NCBI GenBank assembly: GCA_002633025.1
Contig: NMRB01000112.1
Span: 170,577-234,576, forward strand
Source of the DNA: Notospermus geniculatus
Lineage: Eukaryota > Nemertea > Pilidiophora > Heteronemertea > Lineidae
Direction: 5' to 3'
DNA length: 64,000 nucleotides
Part shown: in pieces, positions 51,701 through 61,961 of the stretch
Position numbering within the stretch: the stretch's first letter is position 1
Layout: each line of letters starts with the position of its first letter
Program-made: the position numbers and the translations under genes
The notes under the pieces: generated by a model
Databases searched by the model: none
What the model saw: only the letters and a program-made list of their open reading frames with translations
Told to the model about the DNA's origin: nothing

Positions 51701-54700
51701 CAACTTCATATTAGAAGTTACGATGGCGTATAAATATGACTTTTAAGATTAGAATTTTTCAACACGTGTATATTTTTATGGGCATTTTACACTCGCCCCA
51801 GGCACTTATTCCTTTTAATTATTGTGGACAAAGTAAATTTAAATGCAACTTGACCCGAAGTAAAATTGATAAGTCGTAGTTAAATTCAATTAACGCGATA
51901 CGTTGATTTTAAATGCCACGTGTCCAAGTTACATCAAAGACTTGTAAGGCTGGCGGGCATTGGGCGATAGCAGTCTGTAATTCAACCACAATGATGACTT
52001 ATACAATGGACGGGTCAACTGCATGATTCATCCATTCAATGAATCTTTTCCAACTTCAATGCTTCTTCAATTCTCCATCATGTTCATAAAGCGTAATTTA
52101 CAGTAGTTACTGTAGAACTTTGTGTTTTTACCGGTCATGTGCTGAAGAGACACTTTCGCAATATTAAACATGGAGGTACATTGTAATTCATTTAAGAACC
52201 CTTGCGATATTCATGCCGCTGCGACAGGAATCAAAATCCCACTGGAATCTACGTCCGGTTTTGTTTTTCGACGAAGGGTTAGGATACACGACTGTAGAAA
52301 CAATGGCCTTACAAGAGCAGACCTTTCACTTGGTGATTTTCTCATATAACATTGCATACATTTTTTCTCAACACCAGTGCATGGGATTGTATAAATATTT
52401 TCGTTTTATTTTGCAGCCAAATTTACTTGAAAGTACTCTGCCTGTGAAATAAAACCAAATTTCAACAGGTTAGGTGTCATTTGTACATCTAAATGGTATG
52501 TCTTTTGAAACTTTGTAACGCATGTCAATATCAGCTTACCAAAGCCTTCGCCGCCTACGGTCTTCCAGGGTTTTTCTGCTACTGTCTTCTATTTTAACAA
52601 TGCACAGTTGACCTGAGGATTCGACTGTATTTATGTTGAAGGGAGTAAGAAATAAAAGTGGAAAGTAAGAAGTTGGAAATTTTGGAATTTTGCGTGAATT
52701 TTTTCAATTTCTCAAAATGGACGAAAATTTTTTACCATTTTGAGAAATTTTCTTGAAATAACATGACATTTTGTCTGATTTTTCGGGCGATATTTCTCAA
52801 AATGGGAAAAAATTTTCGTCCATTTTGAGAAATTGAAAAAAATCACGCAAAATTCCAAAATTTCCAACTTCTTATTTTCCACTTTTATTTCTTACTCCCT
52901 TGTTGATTAATCATATAAATAAACAAATATCCTTTCATACTTTCATGATCTCAAAAGGTGACTCTGCTGTTATTTTTTCTGCGAGTATTGGTATTTTCAT
53001 ATTGGGCCAGTATGACTGGCCCAATGTGAAATGGGCATGATTTTCGCGCGCCGGTGTGACTGGAAATCTTAAGTCTCGCTGGATAAGTCCTTTCAGATAA
53101 TGAAGTTTTAGGCGTCCCAAATCGGAAGCCCTCAGCTTCCGAATTCGCACTCCCGCGTTCGAATTCGGAAACGTTCTTCTGCAGGACTTCTTCCTGGACT
53201 TTTGTCAAAGCAGTTTCTGTTGTCAAAGCAAATTCTGAAAAATTCTGTGGTTACACTGAGTCGAGGAGCGGTTTATGGCTTCAGCGATGGCGAACAACTT
53301 TGACGGCAATTTAATTGAGGACGGTCGTTACGGCGTGCATCCGCCTTCAAATTACATCAAACAAGAATAAAATTTTGACAGCTCTAAAGGTGGACAAATA
53401 AGTAGATTATAAAAGGACCATGAACCTCTTGGGAAAGCATTGATTTGTTCGTAAATGTACAAATGATGGCTTGTTCACAATGCTCTGCACTTTTTAACGC
53501 AGTGTACTTTGCGCACCAACATGACTGAGGCCAGTCTGAAGCGAGCTGCTCCTGAGCAGTGAGCTTCCTCATTTATAAATTTTTAAAGTGAGATTGCAAA
53601 CCCACGAAATGTGCGACAGGGGCCATATTCATGAAGCCTTCGCAACTTTGCGGATTGTTACAACAGAAGGCGCTCATACCTCGCAGTCTCGCACAATCAG
53701 TCTCGCGCAGCGTAGCCTGTGTGGACACAATGCAACTTTGCGTGGACGCAAATCTATTGTAAGGCAGTCAGTGAACAATAGGGCATGTGCAGCCCCCGGG
53801 CAGCGAACTTTTTTTTCCTAACCGATATATCCATTACGACCAACTTTTTTTTCCTAACCAGTATAGCAAAACCTAATCCTAATCCTAATCTGAACCCTAA
53901 TCCTAATACTACTCCCAAAACTAACCCTGACCCTAACCCTAACCCTTACCCTTACCCAATCATTAATCTTCTATTCACTTCGTTAAGTTCGTTTCGTAAT
54001 GGATATACTGGTTAGGAATCTATACTGGTTAGGAAAAAAAAATCCGCGCCCGGGCATGCCGGGTGCAGCCAAACAGTAGACTTGCGTGGACGCAAAGTTG
54101 CGAGGGCTTCGTGAATATGGCACTGCAGTACTCTGAATAGGTCACCTCTCTTACTTTTTCAGGTCGTATTTCATCTACTTCATCTTCCTCTGCCACCGCT
54201 TACTGGTAATTAACCAAGAGTGCCGTCCGTGTATTGCCTTGCATCGGTCGGCATACGCGGGAACGGCTTCAGTGCTCAGAACGTCACAATCCCGTTAGAT
54301 CTCATCAGAAGGCGAATCGTTTTTAGCGCCGACCGACAACAGACAACTCTCTGTGGTACCCGGGGTTTGATCCGACCAGTAATTTAATAGAAAAATGTTT
54401 ATTGTATTATGCAAACTTAATTATGAGATTACTCCGACAACACCTGTGTCTTTCTAATTCGGAGGCCGTTGGGAGACATTAAAACATTAATCTGTATTGA
54501 TGTTTGTGTACAACGCCGTCCGTCCCCAACCTTGTAACACGGCTGCCGATAATACCGCCCGAGAGCAACGATTTCGATTTTTGATCCAGTTTGCGCGATG
54601 TCAGTTTTGTGTACTCTGTAATAATCATCATTACCGGTTGATGTGCACTGTTTGCAGTAATTATTCCTTGAAAACAGTGGGTAACGAACTCAGACAAAAA

Positions 54701-57700
54701 CAAGATGGCGGCGATGACAGGTGAGTGTGACCACGAGATTTCAGGGCAGTTGCGAAGGTTTCGACCTAGTGTAGGTCTACATAAAATTGTGTACCCTACC
54801 GCACCGAAGATATTGAAGGCCCATACATAACCTTCATTCCTCAACTGTGGAGAAACCAACAGCACAGGTAGGCCTACAGAGATTAGGAAACAAATACAAT
54901 GTATGCACGCCTTATTCCAGGATCTTGGTGGGAACAGTCGAGCAAGCAGCGCTGAACATGCATTGAGACAGCCTATGTAAATGTACGGAACGTTCCAGGA
55001 CAGGTTCTTGCGCCCATTGATGAAACGTGCCATGAATACCTGCTATCAAGAGGCCCTCTGTGACTGAGTATAGGAAGATTTGTCGCTGCCCGTAATGCTA
55101 CAACTGCCCCGAGGTCCCAGCATGTAGACGGTTATTGGTAAGCAATTCGATGACTATTAAACGCGCAGCAGGAGGAATATTCACCAAAGTTGGTCTTCCG
55201 GGCAGCGCCATCTGCTAAACGCTGCCGAAGAGGACAGGCAGTAATGTAATTTCGCAGAAAATCCAATGGGCTGTGTCAGCATGATATTTGGCTTCAACAT
55301 GGCTTGTCGGTAATAGAACAATCCGGGTTTGTCAAGACGACAAGTCCACGTTCGTCATTTTGATGAACCCTTGTTTGTTCGTCAAAATGACGAACGTGGA
55401 CTTGTCATTTTGACGAATTTAGATACTCAGTTTGGTGATAATGGAAAACGAACCTAAGTTCGTCATTTTGACGAAGCAGGGGTTTTTATTTGGGGGGGGG
55501 GGTAGATTCCTGTCACATCTGAACCTCAGAGGTGTCAGGCACCGATGTTTCCAGTGCGCCACTCAGAAGCCGACTGCGTACATGTGAAGAAAGTTGCTTT
55601 CCAAACTCGGATTGGTTCAAATGCATGAACTGCGTCCATCGTCATCACCTCCAAAGCCGCGATGTCTGCCCATCTTGTTTGACGCTTGCCTGCCCTCTCG
55701 AGAATAAGATGCTAATGAAATTATTATCCTCATTTAATGACGCTATTAGGTTTGGCCAAAGCTGACATCAACATCATTGTGCGATGTTCTATTGTATCGT
55801 TCGCATTTTTGTGAACTTATGGCCAGGCGATTGTAGCAATGGCGGCGTATTGAACGAAGAGACCGACCACCGGATCGTGATCAAATTGGCTGACGCGTGT
55901 TGGGAACACATGGCAAACCCTGGAACCTGGATGATGAAGTCACCTACGGCAAACGTCGCATCGTGACTGCGCCTTTGAAGAAAAATATCTGACGTCCGAA
56001 CAAATTATACCGTTCGATTGGAATGGCGAATACAAATCTCAACATAGTTAGGCAAACGATACGGCCGCCATCTTTATCGGCGCTCGTGCCTTATCAAGAG
56101 AAGTAGCAATTATCGCGCTATTACGAATTAATTTCATTTTGATTTTGTACGTGTCTGCAATGGAAATCTAATGAGTAACCATCGGCTGTTCTGGTGGTCA
56201 AACGCGCTGATATCGACGAGAGGTGAACGTCGGCGTGAAATTTCACGCGGTTTTTGCAAGAGGACAGCGGGGTTCCTGTGGCGAGTTGGCCGTACCCTGT
56301 AATCATAGCGTCACTGCCAGCGGTGCCGAGGCAAATTACCCCATTGGTGGCCAATTCAGTGTCTTTTGGGGAGATGCGGGCAGTGGTCGTATGAATGCGT
56401 GGTCGAGCATCGGTGCTGGTTACACCGCCACGCCTCTTTGTTCCTCGTCTTCTTGCGATGAAAATACAGCAGAATCCCATATATTTCGCCCACAATTTCA
56501 AGTGTGAATATACTTCTGACATAGTGATCGCAAGCAGGACAATCCAACGCAGATTAGGGCACCACCAATGGACAATAATGTAATATACTTGTAACAAGTA
56601 CTCTCTATCCGCGAGTGCAGCAGGTTTTTTCAACTCGGGTTGGGTTGATATTCAGCCATACAAGCAATGGTCGAGATAGGAAACAGCCTTTTTCAGCCTT
56701 TTCCTCAACGACACGATATTATATAACTGTCTTTTAGGTTCACTGGATGCCAGTTCCACAACTTTCAAATTTGAACTTACCGTAGGTGGCTGGTCAGTTT
56801 GACGCAGAGCGTTGTCAAAAGATACAATGACGAATCTGATTTCACAATCACACCCAAAAAATACTTACTCTTATATTATTGAAACATGAGCATTGGACAA
56901 GAATATAGTCATCAGAATACTATTGATGAGATAAAAATTGGGTTTCCTTACCAGGACATAATCTGACATCTTAGGCATTATATCATATTTTGCTATTTGA
57001 TTGAAATGTGAAGTAAAAAGGTGTGAAAATATATATTCAAGTTTAATACGTCGAATCCTGTCAGCCATTTAATACCAGCTTACCGTATAATCTCTTATCA
57101 TAAAACGAAGTTGATTTGATTCTTAAAAAAGGTGAATTCTGATTTATACTTTACACTTGACGGTTTAGTCCTGTTAACTTGAAGGATTATTTAATCTACT
57201 TGTAATCTGACCTCGAAAGATTCCTTTGAAAAGTTTTCATTTTTTTAAACGTTGATATCAGGAACATAACTTTGGGTTTTCACCCGTTTTTGAAAGTAAA
57301 GTATTTTCAAATGGAAAAACTCTTTACTCTCAGTCTCAAGGGAACCCTTGGAAACAGAAGACTGGTTTGAAGGGGCTTAACAATGTCACATGTCAAACAG
57401 AGATGAGGTAACTGATACTAAGTAGCCTATACTCAACGGTCGGAGGTGGCTTTTTGTAGCATCAGATTCGAGTGAACCCTGTCGACAGATAACCAAGTCG
57501 TTTCCCATAGGACATACTGTCATGAATATAATATTGATGAAGGGGCCCAGTTAGATTTTTGGTCCTTTTTTGGATAAAAACATGACATGATAGCAATTCG
57601 AGGATCCCTTTATGAACTCGAGATGACCTTGAGTGTGGGTCCATCAAATGAATAAAACCAGAAATATATCAGAAATATGTGATATTTCTGGGGAAAAAAC

Positions 57701-60700
57701 AAAACTTGTTATAACAAAACTGGCCCACGATGCGAAAAAAGGATGAATGATATCGCAAAAAATTGTACTGATGACGATGGATGATATCTAGTTTACAGCT
57801 ATCAGGGAATGTGTTAATGTGTTCAATGTACCCAAAAGTGGTTAGGTCTGCCTCAAAAACTTGGTTGCCGAATAACAATCCAGTGCCATAAATATGCGGG
57901 TTAAATCAATTAAATAAGTACATAATAGATTGGGTGTTTATTGGTCGACCATTGATTAGTAAATTGGTCTGAATTTTTACCCAGTCATTTTAAGAGAACA
58001 AAATCACAAATTTTTAAAAATTGAAATTTTGAAATTGCAAATCGACACAATACATGTAACTATTCGAATTTCATCTCTGCAGACAGTTGTAACGTGACAC
58101 CGCGAGTGTTCACAACCACTGCAAAAATCTGTGAAATTATTTCAATGAAATGGTCCATGGACCATGTGCTCACCGGGTTGGACATAACAGTCTAATGACA
58201 GAGGGATGAGCAATCTGGGTAAAGTCAATCCCAAGTAGGTGACGATTTTCGGTTTACGCCACCTGGCGGCCATATTGGATATCCGATTGGGCCAGAACTT
58301 CACATGCACATAAAGGTCATCTGCAGAGGGCCACATAGCACATTGGAGCGCTTTGGGTCAAGTCGTCCCTGAGTTACAGCACTTTGATGATTTTCGGGTT
58401 ACGCCACCTGGTGGCCATATTGGATGTCCGATCAGGCCGAAACTTCACATGCACATAAAGGTCATCTGCAGGGAGCCACATAGCAAATTGGAGCACTTTG
58501 GGTCAAGTCGTTGCTGAGTTACAGCACTTTGATGATTTTTGGGTTACGCCACCTGGTGGCCATCTTGGAAGTCAAATCAGTCCGAAATTCGACATGCATG
58601 TAAAGGTCATCTAGAGGGACGTAAATATCAAATTTGAGCACTCCACGTCAAGTCGTTCCTGAGTAATAGCAGTTACTTGATTTTCAGGTTACGCCACCTG
58701 GCGGCCATATTGGATGTCCAATCGGGCCGAAACTTGGTATTTTTAAAGGTACCCCTCCAATGCATGTTTATGCAAGATATGAAGTTGCTCGGTGAAATAA
58801 TGACAAACTGTGGCAGGTTCGTCACTTTTGTCGAACTTTGACCTCTGTGACCTTGAAAAGTAGGTCAAATCAAAAACCCGTTATATATGTTATGTATCCT
58901 TATTAGATACACCTATGATAAAAATTTGGAGAAGATCTAGTCATTAGTTCAGGAGTTATTGCACTTTTTGTGTTTTCGGTTTCCGCCACCTGGTGGCCAA
59001 GCTAAGAGTCGAATCGGACCGAAACTTGGTGTCATGGGTCATCTGACCTAGGGGTATATATGTACCAAGTTTCAGATCAATAGCTCTGGCGGTTACGAAA
59101 CGTGCCCTGCTAACGGAACACGACGACGACGGACGACGACGGACGACGACGGACGACGGACGCACAACCATTGTATAAGCTCACCACGGTGAGCTAAAAA
59201 TAGTAGGAAAATGTCAACGTGGTATCGATCAACAATTATCTGACAATAGCTATTAATACGTGGGTGTTTTGGCTACAGCATATCGCATCGTTGATGGCAG
59301 TTATCATGTGTAGGAGATTCCTTTATGTCGTTATTTGACCATAAGGTTCGTCTAATTTTCACTTGCTTTATTAAGATCGTGAATTGTCCCGTTTCAATCC
59401 CACGAAGGTGTTTTATTTCACAATATTTCTGCCAACCTAGCCGTTTTCGAAAAACACATTGTCCTTTTGTCATAAGAAGTAAGTGGTAATCACCAACGAT
59501 TTGTTCACAAGATACAACGCCCAGGTCGTTGTTGTTGAATCAGTATCATTACAGTATCTCTCCAACCTTCAAAGCCACGATAATTACCAAACTTACTTTG
59601 TTGCCGATCGCGTCGAGTTACGTTGACGATGAAAAGTGAAACCGGTCTTAAATTTACATCTCATCTAAGATCATGTCAAGTGTCACTTTCTTCTGGGTAT
59701 GCGGTATAAAAAGTCATTCGACACGTATATCATTACATTTTAACATTCATACCTACATGTATATGATTACATTTTAACATTCGATACACATATCATTACA
59801 GTTTAACATTCGATACCGGTATCATTACATTTCAACATTCAATACCTGTATCATTACACTTTGACACGTTGAAGTTATTTCACTTTGAAATGCCCACAGG
59901 CACTTTAAACTTTGTAGGTATTTCAGGACAACAGGTCAGCGACTTCATAACGACAAGATGGTTCCATATATATTTATCAAGTTGCATGGGCGTGTCCAGA
60001 TCGAATAACGCCATCGGCATAAAAGGAATAACACGCTGCAGTACAAGATATTTTATAGTATTCGTAGATATTGCCTCCAGTTATTACGTGAAAACAAAAG
60101 GGTGGTTAACCACATATTGATTATCATTTGGCCTGTGAGGTTGGCTGTCAATGTATGAGGCTTTTACAATGAAATTTTGCTTGGAATATTGTGAATTTGA
60201 GGGGGATAGGTGGAGAAATTCTGAGAAGTAATAAAAGCTCCGATGTAGGTCTATGTAAAAAAAGCACCGTTCATCTAAAATTCACTAAAAGTCATGTAAG
60301 GGGCGAGTTCATAATTTAGATTGAACCCAATGTTAGTGTTCGCGTAATAGGCCTACATCATCTGTTAGTGTCAATGCTTCCCTTTGGGATCTGCCTTACA
60401 TCGTGTACATCGTCCCGAACGATGTACACATTAGCAGAATGATTGGCGCATGTAGGAAAGATCCACATTTGTCACATATGACTAGAAGTTTCCGTTCCGG
60501 TTCTGAAGTGTGATTAGGCCTAATTAAGTGACTCAGGATGATTCCACTTGTGCTTGTGACTCAATTATAGAATTCTCCGATTTGCGATTATCAGAAACTT
60601 GTCCGTATTCTCGAAGTTTCCGTAACTCTAAGGTTTACGTTAGCTATTCTTTGCAGGGCAGAATACAAAAGGTTAAATTGGACCTCAGAGTTAAGGAGGC

Positions 60701-61579
60701 CTCTAGAATTCGGTCCTACATATAGGCCCGTATTCTAGAAGCCTCCTTAACTTTAAGGTCCACTTTAACCTTTTGTATTCTGCCCTGGAAACAATAGCTA
60801 GGTAAACTTTAGAGTTAAGGAAGAATACGGCCCGTAGTATACGTTCTCAGTTATAGCGACAATGCATTAAAAACTCGATGGGTCGTATTCATAAAGCGGT
60901 TCTATCGTTTTATGAATACGACCCGTTGAGGTTAGAGGACAGTCTTTTTACCATGGTGATTCATACAGCAGAGTGCATGGTTCCCGCATACTGTTTTGAC
61001 TCTCTAAAAATGTACTTAGCCTACGTATGTGGAATAACGCTCATCTCTGTTCACTCATTATTTCAATTGCAGATGCGGTTTGTGTAGAAGAAGATGAAGG
61101 CATAACTCGTAGTATCACATTTTGCGTCAGCCGGGAGCTAGGCGACGAATACCATTTCCTAAAGAGATGTTCTCTTCATTTACGGCGAGATGACAGAAGA
61201 ATGCCTACCTGTACCCGTGCTTCAGTTAAATTGATCCTCATAGCGAGATCTTCCCTGGTAAATACATCGGGGTAATGTGTCTGAGCAAAGGCTTTTTCCA
61301 ACTCCTCCAGCTGCAGTAAAGAAAAACAAATCATTAGCGAATTTGGGGATATTCCTTGCTACATATCAAATGATATACCTTGATTGACATGTTAAGGATG
61401 CTACATTTCCAAGCCAAAAGATGTTTCATCATTGGTACGAGTCCTAGAGGGCTGTTCATATCGTCTATCGAAGAAAACTTTACTTGCCTGCTGCAGTGTG
61501 AATGTTGTTCTGTTACGTCTTTGTTTGCGCCTGGCAAACGTCTCATCGTGGAGGTCGGGGTGGAGGCCGTAGCCACCAT
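45584..61579 (-). CDS. DRGX: DRGX (Drg11/Prrxl1) paired-like homeobox gene, 5' partial
   Basis: DRGX is a nuclear Q50 paired-like homeodomain transcription factor; in vertebrates it specifies nociceptive sensory and dorsal-horn neurons. Exons in transcript order: 61488-61579, 61209-61310, 46166-46707, 45927-46027, 45584-45768. All joins keep frame and give 339 complete codons before the stop. The homeodomain starts [15 protein letters not shown], continues [20 protein letters not shown] and ends [17 protein letters not shown]. Position 50 is Gln. A 180-codon exon encodes an acidic/Ser-rich region and a proline run. The C-terminus has MCSCCVSGP and an OAR motif ([18 protein letters not shown]), which separate DRGX from other paired-like families. 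The first exon (expected MFYFHCPP-like) is not in the window. One intron uses a GC donor. The gene is convergent with CHTF18. Confidence 0.95.
45927..46027 (-). CDS. DRGX: DRGX coding exon (His/Pro-rich)
   Basis: Acceptor tatccgcag|tttgtc, donor aaag|gtgggt; 101 nt with phases that fit both neighbours. It encodes [20 protein letters not shown] and a His/Pro-rich tail. Confidence 0.9.
46166..46707 (-). CDS. DRGX: DRGX coding exon (end of homeodomain, acidic linker)
   Basis: Acceptor tcatttcag|gtgtgg at the classic VQ/VWF homeobox intron position. It encodes [15 protein letters not shown], a long Ser/Asp/Gln-rich linker, eight consecutive prolines and FPRFFSPLD. Donor ag|gtaagt. The linker is longer than in human DRGX. 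Confidence 0.95.
46708..50243. other. DRGX 14.5-kb homeobox intron, 3' part
   Basis: AT-rich, with no exon or recognisable repeat except a poly-C run near 48465. Compared with the flanking intergenic DNA it has almost no TACATGTA or TAGGCCTA motifs and few inverted repeats, so 48.5-49.7 kb could hide conserved regulatory sequence. Confidence 0.45.
50244..50469. mobile_element. 226-bp MITE with 40-bp terminal repeats
   Basis: Arms 50244-50283 and 50430-50469 (GTCTGGCAACATCTATCTT...) differ at one position. It sits in the DRGX intron. The target duplication is unclear. Confidence 0.85.
50470..52639. other. DRGX intron, no supported gene
   Basis: No exon is seen. A three-copy ~60-bp tandem repeat at about 51485-51660 carries 'aagttgatgaa..agtcagc(g/a)(a/t)ccaaaattg'. 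Confidence 0.5.
52640..52910. mobile_element. 271-bp palindromic MITE with 6-bp target duplication
   Basis: Long inverted arms begin AGGGAGTAAGAAATAAAAGT and end with the complement; most of the element folds on itself. TGTTGA is repeated at 52634-52639 and 52911-52916 as a target-site duplication. It has no coding capacity and lies in the DRGX intron. Confidence 0.88.
53622..54121. repeat. Nested inverted repeats enclosing a telomere-like array
   Basis: The outer arms (about 53622-53653 and 54091-54121; GCCATATTCATGAAGCC and complement) and inner arms (about 53795-53839 and 53994-54055; TTTCCTAACC..ATATCCATTACGA and complement) enclose a degenerate CCCTAA array. It is about 500 bp, in the DRGX intron. 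Confidence 0.75.
53870..53958. repeat. Degenerate interstitial telomeric (CCCTAA)n array
   Basis: About 14 units of CCTAAT, CCCTAA or CCCTTA type. TTAGGG is the usual animal telomere repeat, so this is an interstitial telomere-like sequence, well away from any obvious chromosome end. Confidence 0.8.
55341..55475. repeat. Cluster of 'cgtcattttgacgaa' hairpins
   Basis: The inverted arms at about 55341-55367 and 55379-55404 (CAAGTCCACGTTCGTCATTT and complement) are followed by two further copies of TCATTTTGACGAA. Confidence 0.75.
55486..58199. other. DRGX intron, no supported gene
   Basis: It starts with a poly-G tract. The open frames here (for example 56121-56633 minus) have no family resemblance and no splice context. 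No repeats stand out. Confidence 0.45.
58200..59200. repeat. Dispersed repeat with ~160-bp internal tandem units
   Basis: Four to five units each contain 'ttacgccacctggtggccatattgga' variants plus, in most, 'aaggtcatct' and 'aagtcgt'. The block ends near 59170-59200 with a (GACGACGGA)n stretch and a GCTCACCACGGTGAGC hairpin followed by TAAAAA. Similar GACGACGGA-plus-hairpin tails occur in dispersed repeats of many marine invertebrates. No protein was found. Confidence 0.75.
59720..59862. repeat. ~29-bp tandem repeat, about 5 units
   Basis: Units of 'attacattttaacattcgata' plus 'c(c)tgtatc'. One unit is longer by 6 bases because it contains CATGTA after a TA (TACATGTA at 59754-59761). Confidence 0.8.
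60600..60836. mobile_element. ~237-bp foldback element
   Basis: The arms of about 115 bp (centre near 60721) pair imperfectly through CCGTATTCT, AGGGCAGAATACAAAAGGTT and AGTTAAGGAGGC. A smaller hairpin, CGGGTCGTATTCATAAA-like, follows at about 60880-60925. No coding capacity. Confidence 0.75.
61209..61310 (-). CDS. DRGX: DRGX homeodomain middle exon
   Basis: Acceptor tactgcag|ctggag, donor cag|gtaggc; 34 codons, phase 0 at both ends. It encodes [20 protein letters not shown] followed by [14 protein letters not shown]. Confidence 0.97.
61488..61579 (-). CDS. DRGX: DRGX homeodomain N-terminal exon (GC donor)
   Basis: Acceptor cttaaatgcag|atggtgg; the exon enters in phase 1. It encodes [14 protein letters not shown] then [16 protein letters not shown]. 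The donor is cag|gcaagt, a GC-type splice site. The first coding exon lies further upstream, probably beyond 64000. Confidence 0.93.
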
Positions 61580-61707
61580 CTGCATTTAAGAAGGCAACAA
61601 ATAAGAACGAGGAATTTCTAATCTCAGCAACAGCTAAGTGTGGATCTTCTAACGGTGCATTGATGATCGATGGTTTCTGTCTAACAGTTAACGTTCGTCA
61701 ATCATTA

Positions 61708-61857
61708 GGGAGTTTAAGAAATCAAACGGTAAACGTTAACTTTACGACAACGTTATTTTTCATATTGCGAATTCACCAGATTATACTATTGCATTTTCGG
61801 TACAAAAAATAACGTTGTCGTAAAGTTAACGTTTATCGTTTGATTTCTTAAACTCCC
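61708..61857. mobile_element. 150-bp TA-flanked MITE with GG...CC ends
   Basis: The 53-bp arms (61708-61760 and 61805-61857; GGGAGTTTAAGAAATCAAAC and complement) differ at one position. TA flanks both sides (61706-61707 and 61858-61859). The TA target and lack of coding sequence fit a Tc1/mariner-superfamily MITE. Confidence 0.88.
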
Positions 61858-61961
61858 TATTGGAGAATCCCATAAAGTAAAGTAACCCGTGAAGTAAACG
61901 TTTTATACTTGGCTTTGTGCATACCACCATTGTCTATTGATGGAATCGTGAAATGTCTATA

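Noticed and set aside
54479-55033. 184-codon minus-strand open frame with hydrophobic segments
   Set aside because: No convincing family match or splice context; long chance frames occur in 64 kb. A loose likeness to sideroflexin C-termini did not hold beyond a few residues.
56121-56633. 170-codon minus-strand frame
   Set aside because: No recognisable domain, unusual composition, overlaps a frame on the other strand; probably chance.
61334-61585. 83-codon minus-strand frame starting MQMVATAS
   Set aside because: Out of frame with the homeodomain that uses the same bases; the homeodomain frame is the real one.
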